Origin: Pseudomonas marginalis
Lineage (GTDB): Bacteria; Pseudomonadota; Gammaproteobacteria; Pseudomonadales; Pseudomonadaceae
Length of the DNA stretch: 64,000 nucleotides
Reading direction: 5' to 3'
Assembly (NCBI RefSeq): GCF_008692035.1
Contig: NZ_VTFG01000001.1
Span: forward strand, 682,001 to 746,000
Positions 52,351 through 60,812 of the stretch are shown in pieces; position 1 is the first letter of the stretch, and the number at the start of each line of letters is the position of its first letter. Made by a program: the position numbers and the translations under genes. The notes beneath the pieces are model-generated. The model made no database searches. It worked only from the letters and a program-made list of their open reading frames with translations, and was not told the origin of the DNA.

Positions 52351-53253
52351 TTACGAAAACTTCGATTGCATGGGATGGTTTGCCAAAAATGCGGCGACTC
52401 GCTCAATGACCTCGCCCGGCCGAGAATCAGCAAAAAAATGGCCGCCCACTATCGCAGAAGCCTCCATCACGGTGCAGCGATCCGCCCAAGTGGCGGGTAA
52501 ATTATAGTGCTTGGCCATCGCACCCGAGGCGCCATAGAGAATCAGCGCGGGCGCGGTGATGCGTCGTCCGGAATCGGACAAATCGTCTTCCAGATCCACC
52601 GTGAGGGCGGCGCGATAGTCGTTGCAAAACCCAGCGATCGTTGCTGGATCACGCCAGGCTTTCCGATATGCCGCCAGTTGGTCAGCATCGAAATCCTCCG
52701 GCCCTGCGGCACCCCAGCCGAATAGGCAGCTCTCGAAAAAGAAATCGGGATCCGCCTCAATCATGCGCTCCGGAAAGGGTGCGGGCTGAGAAAGGAAAAA
52801 CCAATGCCAGTAACTGTGGCCTACGTCCTTGCGCAGATCTGTCAGCATCACAGCCGTAGGAACGATGTCCATCAGCGTGACGCTAGCCACCACGCCCGGA
52901 TGATCCAGCGTCATCCGGTATGCAGTGCGCGCGCCACGGTCGTGTCCAACAAGATGGAACCGTTCATGTCCGAGCACACGCATCAGTCCGACCTGATCCG
53001 CGGCCATGGCGCGAAATCCGTAATTTGACAGATCCGGCTGAGCCGGCGGCTTCTGCGATGCGCCATACCCACGCAAATCAGCACAGACAACCCGAAAGCC
53101 ACGCGCGACCAGTCCAGGCGCGATACGCGCCCAGAGCGCCATGGTTTGGGGGAAACCGTGCAGCATCAATACGGGCTCACCTTCACCCGCTGCAACACAG
53201 GCGATGTCCATATCGCCTACAGTGATTCTCTGCGTTTCGAAGTTTTCGAACAT
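52351..53253 (-). CDS. Haloacetate dehalogenase-like alpha/beta hydrolase
   Basis: A 300-aa hydrolase close to fluoroacetate dehalogenases. Oxyanion loop LMLHGFPQTMALW, nucleophile Asp with two Arg in VGHDRGARTAYRM, the halide pocket HSYWHWFFLSQPAPFPE (His-Trp), a later Tyr in NDYRAALTVD and the base His in VGGHFFADS. The DRxxR plus HW combination is the fluoro/haloacetate dehalogenase hallmark. It would release halide from haloacetates, though promiscuous epoxide hydrolysis is possible. Convergent with the outer-membrane gene, same strand as the reductase behind it. Confidence 0.87.
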   Translation of the reverse strand: MFENFETQRITVGDMDIACVAAGEGEPVLMLHGFPQTMALWARIAPGLVARGFRVVCADLRGYGASQKPPAQPDLSNYGFRAMAADQVGLMRVLGHERFHLVGHDRGARTAYRMTLDHPGVVASVTLMDIVPTAVMLTDLRKDVGHSYWHWFFLSQPAPFPERMIEADPDFFFESCLFGWGAAGPEDFDADQLAAYRKAWRDPATIAGFCNDYRAALTVDLEDDLSDSGRRITAPALILYGASGAMAKHYNLPATWADRCTVMEASAIVGGHFFADSRPGEVIERVAAFLANHPMQSKFS

Positions 53254-53264
53254 TGGTCGACTCG

Positions 53265-54266
53265 TTATTTTACCTTGACGATGACCTTGCCTTTTGCCCG
53301 ACCGGTTTCAACATAGGCTAAGGCATCCGGGGTCGATTCGAATGGAAAAACCCGGTCCACCACCGGACGTATGATCCGGGAATCGATGAGTGCAGTAAGC
53401 TCACGCAATTGCTCACCACTGGCTCTCATGTAAAGGAATGAATAGCTGACACCACGACGTTTGGCTTTTTTCCTGATCCCATAACTCAACAGGCCCATGA
53501 CCAGTTTCAGGAACCCGGACAACCCAGCGCTTTTCGCAAAGTCCACATCCGGTGGCCCAGAGATTGAGATGAGCTTTCCACCCGGTTTTAGGATGCGTAA
53601 CGACTTCTCGAGAGTCTCTGTGCCCAGGCTGTTCAAGACCACATCGTAGTCGTGCAGGACCTTTTCAAAATCGTCTTTGCGGTAATCGATCACGATATCG
53701 GCACCGAGGCGCTTTACCCACTCGACATTCGCCGTGCTCGTGGTCGTCGCAACGATCGCTCCCAGATGCTTGGCCAGCTGAATGGCCAGCGTGCCTACAC
53801 CACCGGAGCCCGCATGAATTAACACCTTTTGGCCTTTCTTCACGTCCGCTTTTTCGACCAGCGCCTGCCAGGCCGTCAAGCCAACCAGAGGGATAGAAGC
53901 AGCTTCTTCCATCGTGAGATCTTTCGGCTTGATCGCCAGCGAGCCTTGATTGATAGCAATGAATTCGGCGAATGCACCGATTCGATCATCATCTGGCCGC
54001 GCATAGACCTCATCGCCCGGCTTGAATTGCTGCACTTGTGAGCCAACCCGCACGACGACCCCGGCCAAATCATTGCCCAGAATAAGCGGCATACGATAAG
54101 GCAAAATCATCTTGAACTCACCGTCCCTGATTTTTACATCCAGGGGGTTCACACCCGCCGCATGGATCTGGACTAAAACATCATCCTTGCCCAATTCAGG
54201 TTCCGGCATTTCGGTCACCCGCAACGCAACCTTTTTTCCATAGCGATCGATAATAAATGCTTTCAT
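53265..54266 (-). CDS. NADPH-dependent quinone/enone reductase (medium-chain family)
   Basis: A 333-aa reductase. MPEPELGKDDVLVQIHAAGV then NPLDVKIRDGEFK; nucleotide site VLIHAGSGGVGTLAIQLAKH. No catalytic zinc residues, as in quinone reductases. It lies 11 bp upstream of the dehalogenase-like gene on the same strand. Its last ~160 bp recur as a fragment at 42280-42442. Confidence 0.9.
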   Translation of the reverse strand: MKAFIIDRYGKKVALRVTEMPEPELGKDDVLVQIHAAGVNPLDVKIRDGEFKMILPYRMPLILGNDLAGVVVRVGSQVQQFKPGDEVYARPDDDRIGAFAEFIAINQGSLAIKPKDLTMEEAASIPLVGLTAWQALVEKADVKKGQKVLIHAGSGGVGTLAIQLAKHLGAIVATTTSTANVEWVKRLGADIVIDYRKDDFEKVLHDYDVVLNSLGTETLEKSLRILKPGGKLISISGPPDVDFAKSAGLSGFLKLVMGLLSYGIRKKAKRRGVSYSFLYMRASGEQLRELTALIDSRIIRPVVDRVFPFESTPDALAYVETGRAKGKVIVKVK

Positions 54267-54275
54267 CGTACTTCC

Positions 54276-54734
54276 TTATTCCTGGCGTACCCAGGTCTGT
54301 GAACGCCCCAGCAGCGGCGTGCCAATGTAGCCGCGCACGCTGAGCTTTTTGCCATTGTCGGTCAGGCTGACTTTACTGCTATAGACCTTGCCATTTTCCG
54401 GATCGAGGATTTGGCCATCGGTGTATTCATCACCGTCCTTTCGCAAGTTGGTCAAAATAGTCAGGCCGACAATTGGCGCATTTTTGTTCACGCCGTCACA
54501 TTTGTCGCACTTCGGATTCTGATCTTCGTTGGGGGCGGGAAACACTTTTTCGATAACGCCCTTCAGAGCGCCATCGGATTCGGTGATTCGAATCAACCCC
54601 CTCGGCTTACCGCTGACATCGTCGATGTTTTTCCACAGACCAACGGGAGAGTTGTCGTCTGCCCACAGTGCCGATGACATGACTGCTGCTGCTAGGGTGA
54701 GTCCGATGACACCTGCTTTTTTCAAAGTGCGCAT
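54276..54734 (-). CDS. DUF2147-domain exported protein
   Basis: A 152-aa protein from the ATG at 54734 (GAGG upstream); an ATG at 54749 would add five residues. Signal peptide KAGVIGLTLAAAVMSSALWA, then SPVGLWKNIDDVSGKPRGLI, CDKCDGVNKNAPIVGLTILT and VSLTDNGKKLSVRGYIGTPL, the standard DUF2147 blocks. Such small proteins are periplasmic or outer-membrane associated; function is not known. Directly upstream of the reductase gene (9 bp). Confidence 0.85.
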   Translation of the reverse strand: MRTLKKAGVIGLTLAAAVMSSALWADDNSPVGLWKNIDDVSGKPRGLIRITESDGALKGVIEKVFPAPNEDQNPKCDKCDGVNKNAPIVGLTILTNLRKDGDEYTDGQILDPENGKVYSSKVSLTDNGKKLSVRGYIGTPLLGRSQTWVRQE

Positions 54735-54819
54735 TGCCTGAATCCTCATGGTTGAGCGTATTTTTATTGTCGACTTGATGCCATTTTGCGGATTGTGAAA
54801 TGGGTCTTGTGCCTCACGA

Positions 54820-55227
54820 CTATCGAATTGTGCTTCCAGTTTGAAGGTCGCTTTTTGAGGCACGTGAGACGTAAAGGAACGCGAAGATGAGCGCGACTTC
54901 GATGAGAACGGCAGACAAGATCCGAAAGCCCGCATGCCCCATAGCCAGTTCAAATACACCAAGGACGGCGAGTATCAAGCAGGTCACGACAAAGCCTGCG
55001 ATCAAAGATGAGCGCGCCAAGGACGGCCCCGCATTTCTTGCCGAAAAAAACATGACACCTATCCCCGCATACAACGCCGCCCCACGGCGTCCGACCAGCC
55101 CGACGGAGTCAGAGAAATCGACGCCCCAGCTTGCCAGCAAAATATTGGGGGCAAACATCCAGGTGAAAGCCAGGGCGAAGAAGAGGAACGCGGACAGGAT
55201 TGCGAGACTTCTGAAGTTGATTTGCAT
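54820..55227 (-). CDS. Small four-helix membrane protein
   Basis: A 135-aa protein with four hydrophobic stretches (LAILSAFLFFALAFTWMFAP, GRRGAALYAGIGVMFFSARN, SSLIAGFVVTCLILAVLGVF, ILSAVLIEVALIFAFLYVSR). The pattern fits a family of small uncharacterised membrane proteins often found next to reductases and TetR genes. A fragment of a paralogue is present at 43048-43215. Function unknown. Confidence 0.8.
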   Translation of the reverse strand: MQINFRSLAILSAFLFFALAFTWMFAPNILLASWGVDFSDSVGLVGRRGAALYAGIGVMFFSARNAGPSLARSSLIAGFVVTCLILAVLGVFELAMGHAGFRILSAVLIEVALIFAFLYVSRASKSDLQTGSTIR

Positions 55228-55372
55228 TGGAAGATCCTAAAGTATTGTTTTTCGTTGTAGATGGACCCGGCGTAGCACCTATTGCGCTTCACCGTCTTCG
55301 AGATACGCCCCCGAATGCCCCTGGCATCGATACCCCCCATCAGCCCTGCTTAGGCCTCTAACCGCCTGCTGT

Positions 55373-55407
55373 ATAACACTGTTATTTGATAAATATAACG
55401 CCGTTAT
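55373..55407. promoter_or_regulatory. Two ATAAC-N3-GTTAT palindromes (copies 2 and 3)
   Basis: ATAACACTGTTAT at 55373-55385 and ATAACGCCGTTAT at 55395-55407, 22 bp apart (two helical turns). The second ends 15 bp before the ATG of the TetR gene. They also face the promoter of the minus-strand membrane protein gene. Confidence 0.85.
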
Positions 55408-55421
55408 GGCACTATTGCAAC

Positions 55422-56105
55422 ATGACCTTTGATAACTCACTCCCTAATGCCCCCACCCGCCTCGTCGAGGCGACCATCCGCGTGCTTGCGACAAGCGGCC
55501 CATCCGAAGTCAAGGCCCGCTCTGTGTCGAGCGAAGCCGGCCTATCAACCATGGGCGTTTACACGCACTTCGGCGGTGTGCCAGAACTTCTTCAAGCCGT
55601 CGCCAACGAGGGATTCAAGCGGCTGACTGCCGTCTTCGATCGCGTACCCATTACAGAGGATCCGGTTGCCGATCTCTGTACGATGGTTTTGGCGTGCCGG
55701 GACGTCGCACGAATCAATCCTCACCTGTATGACTTGATGTTCGGCCTATCAATAGACGGCAGATACACCCCCTCACGTGGCACCACGACGCCCGTGTCTA
55801 ATGAACACTCGGCGGAGTACAAGATGACTTACTCTGTTCTGGTCAAAGCGTGCACCCGCCTGGTTGATAAGAAATGCATTCGTAAGGTCGATCCTTCCCT
55901 CGTTGCACTACAACTGTGGAGTGCCGCGCATGGATTCATCATGCTTGAGCTCGGAGGTCACTTCACGGATGTGGCTGATCCCCCTTCGGAAATCCTGGTG
56001 CCTATGTGCAATAATATTGTTATTGGCTTGGGAGCGAAACGCGAAAAAGTGGAATTTTCCACTGCGGGCGTGATTGCTGGGTGGGCAAGCCCTCTCGAAA
56101 GTTGA
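55422..56105 (+). CDS. TetR-family regulator with WHG-type C-domain (paralogue 1)
   Basis: A 227-aa regulator starting MTFDNSLPNAPTRLVEATIR. HTH SSEAGLSTMGVYTHFGGVPE followed by LLQAVANEGF. The C-terminal domain contains LWSAAHGFIMLELGGHF, the WHG-type block. The second paralogue 183 bp downstream is about three-quarters identical. No ribosome site is visible and the operator ends 15 bp before the ATG, so a very short leader or leaderless mRNA is likely. It should repress its own promoter and probably the operon from 57355. Confidence 0.9.
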   Translation: MTFDNSLPNAPTRLVEATIRVLATSGPSEVKARSVSSEAGLSTMGVYTHFGGVPELLQAVANEGFKRLTAVFDRVPITEDPVADLCTMVLACRDVARINPHLYDLMFGLSIDGRYTPSRGTTTPVSNEHSAEYKMTYSVLVKACTRLVDKKCIRKVDPSLVALQLWSAAHGFIMLELGGHFTDVADPPSEILVPMCNNIVIGLGAKREKVEFSTAGVIAGWASPLES

Positions 56106-56259
56106 AAAACCACGCAACCAGTCGGTAGCGCGGTGCAATGGGTGTTTCAGCTCGAGCACGCAGGCGCCGCGTGCAGAATGCGGCCCTGCCACTCTTCACT
56201 ACCCACCTGGCATTCCCCTACTGGCAAGCTAGGTCATCTCACAATGTGATTTGATAAGT

Positions 56260-56272
56260 ATAACGTTGTTAT
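56260..56272. promoter_or_regulatory. ATAAC-N3-GTTAT palindrome (copy 4)
   Basis: ATAACGTTGTTAT, ending 15-16 bp before the start codon of the second TetR paralogue, the same geometry as in the first. Confidence 0.85.
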
Positions 56273-56287
56273 GTCACTCTTTTGCGC

Positions 56288-56914
56288 ATGACCTATGATC
56301 ACTCACTCCCCAATGCCCGCATTCGCCTCGTCGAGGCGACCATCCGCGTGCTTGCTACAAGCGGTCCCTCCGAAGTCAAGGCGCGCTCCGTGTCGAGCGA
56401 AGCCGGCCTGTCGACTATGGGGGTTTACACGTACTTCGGTGGTGTTTCGGAGCTTCTTCAAGCGGTTTCCGACGAGGGATTCAGCCGGTTGACTGCTGTC
56501 TTCGAATGCGTCCCTGTTACCGATGACCCGATTGTCGACCTGTGTACGATGGTGTTGGCGTGCCGGGACTTGGCACATATCAATCCCCACCTGTATGACT
56601 TGATGTTCGGCCTTTCGATTGACGGTAGATACAGCTCCTCACGTGGAACCCCGGCGCCCGCTTCAAGCGGGTATTCGGCAGAGCGCAACTCGACCTATTC
56701 GGTGCTGCTCAAAGCATGCACTCGTCTGGCTGACGCGAAATGTGTCGATAAGGTAGATCCAGCCCTCATTGCACTTCAACTGTGGAGTGCCGCGCATGGA
56801 TTTATCATGCTCGAACTCGCGGGTTTCTTCGCTGGCATCAACGATCCTGCTTCGGAGATCCTGGTAGCGACGTGCACCAACATTGTTGTGGGCTTGGGGG
56901 CAACGCGCGAATAA
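56288..56914 (+). CDS. TetR-family regulator with WHG-type C-domain (paralogue 2)
   Basis: A 208-aa regulator. It repeats the sequence of the gene at 55422 over its whole length (MTYDHSLPNARIRLVEATIR; SSEAGLSTMGVYTYFGGVSE; LWSAAHGFIMLELAGFF) but lacks the ~20 extra residues of the first copy's C-terminus. A tandem duplication including the operator explains the pair. Differences cluster outside the HTH, so both may bind the same operator but answer to different ligands. Confidence 0.9.
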   Translation: MTYDHSLPNARIRLVEATIRVLATSGPSEVKARSVSSEAGLSTMGVYTYFGGVSELLQAVSDEGFSRLTAVFECVPVTDDPIVDLCTMVLACRDLAHINPHLYDLMFGLSIDGRYSSSRGTPAPASSGYSAERNSTYSVLLKACTRLADAKCVDKVDPALIALQLWSAAHGFIMLELAGFFAGINDPASEILVATCTNIVVGLGATRE

Positions 56915-57207
56915 AGCTGAAGATACGCCGCTTCAACAAGGTGCTTGAGCAGCCACCGCGATTTCTCGGTGGGTATTCCCATTCTTGCCGCGACCAACTG
57001 GGTCAGCGGTTCCTCGATCAACCGAAGAGCTCCCCATAAGCGTCGGCTAATCGGGAATGTGAGCGCCGTTTTTCTACCCCGCGGTGCTGTTCGCGCAGCC
57101 GTTTCAAGTCCCCCTCCGACTAGACTTTCAATATCGTATTCGGTGTCGGCGAAGGTCATCGACATCATCAGGAAGCTCGTGCAAGGGAGGTGTATTGCGA
57201 TCACGGA
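56915..57207. other. Region between TetR pair and catabolic operon
   Basis: About 290 bases. The plus strand has no gene. The minus strand carries an open frame with coding-like composition, listed separately. Confidence 0.4.
56935..57159 (-). CDS. Possible minus-strand gene or fragment
   Basis: From an ATG at 57159 the minus strand reads MTFADTEYDIESLVGGGLET then PISRRLWGALRLIEEPLTQL and EKSRWLLKHLVEAAYLQLYS. The helical, balanced composition looks coding, but the frame runs on into the antisense of the TetR gene and has no ribosome site. It could be the remnant of a gene cut by the TetR duplication. No family recognised. Confidence 0.3.
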
Positions 57208-57241
57208 ATAACGGTGTTATGTTGCTCAATAACAGTGTTAT
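57208..57241. promoter_or_regulatory. Two ATAAC-N3-GTTAT palindromes (copies 5 and 6)
   Basis: ATAACGGTGTTAT at 57208-57220 and ATAACAGTGTTAT at 57229-57241, 21 bp apart, 114-147 bp before the enoyl-CoA hydratase start. The paired arrangement matches that at 55373-55407, so the two TetR paralogues probably control this operon. Confidence 0.85.
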
Positions 57242-57354
57242 TATTTTGAACCGATAGTTATCACCCAAGCAGAGCTGATAGCCGTCAGGCGATGGATATT
57301 TCAGATGGAGCGCGGACCTGCTCTCCACGCGTATCACCAGAGGGTCTAATAAAA

Positions 57355-58329
57355 ATGACAAAGACATATACGCCGAGCACGCACCTTGATTTTGAGCCCC
57401 GTAGCTCTGTGTTGATTGCACGGCTGGATGGAGGTCCACATGGGCTGATGGGACTGGACATGGCCAACGAGCTATCGGCGCTTTTGGACAAAGTCGAGAG
57501 CGATGCCGCAATCAAAGCTGTGGTGCTCATCGGCACTCATCCTGAGCGTTTCATTGGTCATGCAGACGTTCGTTGGCTGCAGGAAGGCGGAAAGAGTATT
57601 CCGACAGTCGGGCGGGGTCTCGCTTCGGTGATCGCAAGAACCGCGAAGAATGTTCGCGGTGTTCCACCTTTAGCGGCAGCGGCGTCCATTACACCGCTGG
57701 ACGGTGGGATGCAGCTTGACAAGCTGCACGACACTTTTTTGCGGATGAACCGCAGTGGCGTCATTTTCGTCGCCGCTCTAAACGGCTCTGCGCTGGGGCT
57801 TGGTAGTGAACTCGCGCTTGCCTGCGACGCCCGCCTGATGGCGGACGGCGATTTCTTTATCGGGCAGCCAGAAGTGCTTCTTGGAATCCTTCCCGGTGGC
57901 GGCGGCAGTCAGCGATTGCCACGGCTGATCGGCGCCCATCGAGCGCTTATGATGATGCTCGAAGGCCGCCCGGTGTCGCCACACAAAGCCCTCGAAATTG
58001 GCTATATCGACGAAGTGGTTGCGCCAGATGCGCTGCTGGATCGAGCCGTCGAATTGGCCGGGTATCTGGGCTCCCGATCCAGGGGGTCTATTGAGGCAAT
58101 CAAGCGGGCCGTGTACTTCGGCGGATCCAGCACCCTCGATGAGGGGCTGCATATAGAGCGTACCGAATTTATCAAGATCTCACCGACCGAAACTGCTCAA
58201 TCGCTGATGGTCGAATACCTTGAACGGACCGATCGCGACGGCGGTGTACCGTTCTACAACCCGGCCATTTTCGAGCAAACGCTTGAGCAAGGCTCCTTGC
58301 CCCTGTCAAACGAAGGGGGCAAGAAATGA
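57355..58329 (+). CDS. Enoyl-CoA hydratase/isomerase family protein
   Basis: A 324-aa crotonase-fold protein. CoA-site blocks VVLIGTHPERFIGHADVRWL, VAALNGSALGLGSELALACD and GQPEVLLGILPGGGGSQRLP. The central region (residues ~75-125) carries an insertion unlike standard ~260-aa hydratases. The ATG at 57355 follows GAGGG; an in-frame start at 57292 would add 21 residues. It is followed in ATGA overlap by a hydrolase, then by an acyl-CoA synthetase and a GMC oxidase, so it should act on a CoA thioester in a degradation route. Confidence 0.88.
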   Translation: MTKTYTPSTHLDFEPRSSVLIARLDGGPHGLMGLDMANELSALLDKVESDAAIKAVVLIGTHPERFIGHADVRWLQEGGKSIPTVGRGLASVIARTAKNVRGVPPLAAAASITPLDGGMQLDKLHDTFLRMNRSGVIFVAALNGSALGLGSELALACDARLMADGDFFIGQPEVLLGILPGGGGSQRLPRLIGAHRALMMMLEGRPVSPHKALEIGYIDEVVAPDALLDRAVELAGYLGSRSRGSIEAIKRAVYFGGSSTLDEGLHIERTEFIKISPTETAQSLMVEYLERTDRDGGVPFYNPAIFEQTLEQGSLPLSNEGGKK

Positions 58330-59252
58330 ATCAAATGTCACCACTTCCATACACATTTACACGCAAGGACATCCGCTTTGACTCGGGTGAAGCCTACTGT
58401 TCGGCCTGGCTCTACTTGCCGGTCGGAGTGAAAAATCCGCCTATCGTAATACTCGGTCACGGGCTTGGTGCGATTCGTGAGATGCGCCTCGATGCCTTTT
58501 CTGAGCGCTTCGCTGCTGCGGGAATCGCTACATTGGCCTTCACCTACCGCTATTTCGGTGACAGCGGTGGTCAGCCCAGACAGTTGATGTCGGTGAAGCG
58601 CCAACTAGAGGACTGGGATGCAGCGCTGGACTTCGTCAAAGGTTGCGCCGATGTCGACGGGAGCCGGGCTGCCGTATGGGGAAGCTCGTTTGGTGGTGGC
58701 CATGCGATTACCGTGGCCAGCCGACATCCCGAGTTACTGGCGGCCATTAGCCAATGTCCTTTTACCGACGGTCTGGCCTCCGCCGCTGCACTGGGCTTGA
58801 AGGGTTCGCTACAGGTAGCCCCGGTGCTCCTGCGTGATTTTGCAGCCAAGCTGCTGGGGCGTCCTCCCGTGATGGTGCCAATCGCTGCAGCTCCCGGTAA
58901 ACCGGCTTTGATGAATGCCCATGACGCCTTGCCGGGCTATCTGGCCCTGATGCCAAAGGGCGTGGTTTTCGTCAATCACGTCGCCGCGCGGGTGCTCCCG
59001 GAGATCATGGCTTATCGACCCGGTCGATCCGCCTCGAAGGTGAAATTCCCCATCCTGTTTTGCGTCAGCACCACTGACACCGTCACGCCACCGGAACAGA
59101 CGATCGCTCTGGTGCGCAAGGCGCCGCATGGAGAAACCAAACTGTATAGCGCTGGGCATTTCGAGTTCTACATGGGCGAGGCGTTCGAAGAACTGGTGTC
59201 GGATCAGGTCCAATTTTTGACAAAACACCTACTCCGCCCTTCAGCCAACTAA
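58326..59252 (+). CDS. Alpha/beta hydrolase (peptidase S15/dienelactone-hydrolase-like)
   Basis: A 308-aa hydrolase. Early region PIVILGHGLGAIREMRLDAF, nucleophile Ser in AVWGSSFGGGHAITVAS, acid in CVSTTDTVTPPEQ and His in YSAGHFEFYMG. The large insertion with hydrophobic character (residues ~155-215) is a cap. It could cleave a thioester, lactone or ester. Overlaps the preceding gene by four bases, so translation is coupled. Confidence 0.87.
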   Translation: MNQMSPLPYTFTRKDIRFDSGEAYCSAWLYLPVGVKNPPIVILGHGLGAIREMRLDAFSERFAAAGIATLAFTYRYFGDSGGQPRQLMSVKRQLEDWDAALDFVKGCADVDGSRAAVWGSSFGGGHAITVASRHPELLAAISQCPFTDGLASAAALGLKGSLQVAPVLLRDFAAKLLGRPPVMVPIAAAPGKPALMNAHDALPGYLALMPKGVVFVNHVAARVLPEIMAYRPGRSASKVKFPILFCVSTTDTVTPPEQTIALVRKAPHGETKLYSAGHFEFYMGEAFEELVSDQVQFLTKHLLRPSAN

Positions 59253-59291
59253 TTAAAACATTTCCGTCATTTTTCGGAGAGAACAACAAAA

Positions 59292-60752
59292 ATGAGCTTT
59301 TCCAAACTTCCAGATCTGCGCGCAGCTTCCGAGCCTGATGCGCCGTGCATCGCTGACGATACCACCCAACTGACTAACCAACAGTTCCACTCTAGGGTCC
59401 TCGCGGCAGCGGGAGTATTTTCGGATAAGGGGGTCGGCTTCGCGGATGTCGTCGCCCTCATGCTACCCAATCAGGTGGAGTTTGTGGTGGCGATGTTCGC
59501 CGCCTGGCGTCTGGGGGCGGCGGTCACGCCTATTAACCCAGGGCTTACCATCAAAGAAGCCACCCATCAATTGGCTGATTCAGGGGCGAAGCTGCTCATC
59601 AACTCCAGCGGTGAAACCATAGTCCCGAATCTGCCGACCCTGTCAGCAGCCTCTCTGGAAACTGGGGCGCCCTGCACAGGTATACCGTTCGAAGAGCCTG
59701 CCGCACTGGCTTTGTTGATCTACACCAGTGGCACCACTGGTCTGCCAAAAGGTGTGATGCTCGATCATGCCAACATTGAGGCTATGTCGGAAATGGGCCG
59801 GCAGTCGCTCAAGGTCTCGTCAGCGGACCATTGTTTAATGGTGCTGCCGCTGTTCCACGTTAACGGCATTTTGGTGAGTACCCTGCTTCCGCTATCCAGC
59901 GGAGGTCGGGTTACGATGCGCAAGCGTTTTAATGTCGACACTTTTTTTGATGACGTCGAATCGCTTCAACCTTCGTACTTTTCCGCCGTTCCAACCATCT
60001 ACGCAATGCTTAGCTCGTTACCTTGTGAGGTCAAACCCGATACCTCCAGTCTTCGGTACGGCATCTGCGGCGCGGCGCCTGCATCGGCGGAACTCCTGCA
60101 AAAATTTGAAGATCGCTTCGGTTTTCCGCTGCTTGAGGGATATGGGCTGTCCGAGGGCACCTGCGCTTCGACCATGAACCCCTTCGACGGCCTGCGCAAG
60201 GTCGGTACTGTCGGCCTGCCTTTAGCCGGGCAGCGCATCGCAATCGCCGATCCCAGGGGGCTGCATCTGCCACAAGGCGAAATTGGCGAGGTGCTGGTGC
60301 AAGGCGCCAACGTCATGCGCGGTTACCTTGGAAAACCTGAAGAAACAGCCAAGACCATCATCGATGGCTGGCTGCACACAGGCGACATTGGTCGGATCGA
60401 TGAGGACGGTTACCTGGCCATCGTCGGGCGCCTTAAAGAGATGATCATTCGCGGCGGCGAGAATATCTATCCAAAGGAAATCGAAGATGCTCTTTACGAA
60501 TTCCCCGGGGTTCTCGAAGCCGCGGTGCTCGGTGTCCCCGACGATACTTTTGGCGAAATTGTGGTTGCCTACGTCACGTTTCGTTCGGGATCAACCGGAA
60601 CCCATGAGGACTTGAACGAGCACTGTACCTACCGGCTCACGCGCTACAAAAGACCTTCCATGATCAACATCATCGACAGCCTGCCAAAGAACGCCGTGGG
60701 CAAGGTCGACAAGCTGAGGCTGCGCAAGATGTGGATCGAATGGGTCGATTGA
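59292..60752 (+). CDS. Acyl-CoA synthetase (AMP-binding family)
   Basis: A 486-aa adenylate-forming ligase. Phosphate loop LLIYTSGTTGLPKGVMLDH, A4 PLFHVNGILVSTLL, A5 LLEGYGLSEGTCAS, A7 GWLHTGDIGRIDEDGYL, A8 GRLKEMIIRGGENIYPKE, and the catalytic Lys in SLPKNAVGKVDKLRL. It activates a carboxylic acid to its CoA ester. Size fits medium-chain, aromatic or terpenoid acid ligases. GGAG lies before the ATG. Probably feeds the enoyl-CoA hydratase of the same operon. Confidence 0.92.
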   Translation: MSFSKLPDLRAASEPDAPCIADDTTQLTNQQFHSRVLAAAGVFSDKGVGFADVVALMLPNQVEFVVAMFAAWRLGAAVTPINPGLTIKEATHQLADSGAKLLINSSGETIVPNLPTLSAASLETGAPCTGIPFEEPAALALLIYTSGTTGLPKGVMLDHANIEAMSEMGRQSLKVSSADHCLMVLPLFHVNGILVSTLLPLSSGGRVTMRKRFNVDTFFDDVESLQPSYFSAVPTIYAMLSSLPCEVKPDTSSLRYGICGAAPASAELLQKFEDRFGFPLLEGYGLSEGTCASTMNPFDGLRKVGTVGLPLAGQRIAIADPRGLHLPQGEIGEVLVQGANVMRGYLGKPEETAKTIIDGWLHTGDIGRIDEDGYLAIVGRLKEMIIRGGENIYPKEIEDALYEFPGVLEAAVLGVPDDTFGEIVVAYVTFRSGSTGTHEDLNEHCTYRLTRYKRPSMINIIDSLPKNAVGKVDKLRLRKMWIEWVD

Positions 60753-60812
60753 CGCGTAATTCCCTGATGGACATTAGACGGCAAGCAGCTGGCACGTAGA
60801 AGGGAACACACT

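Noticed and set aside
57292..57354. In-frame upstream start for the enoyl-CoA hydratase
   Set aside because: Adds 21 residues without family similarity; GAGGG before 57355 fits better.
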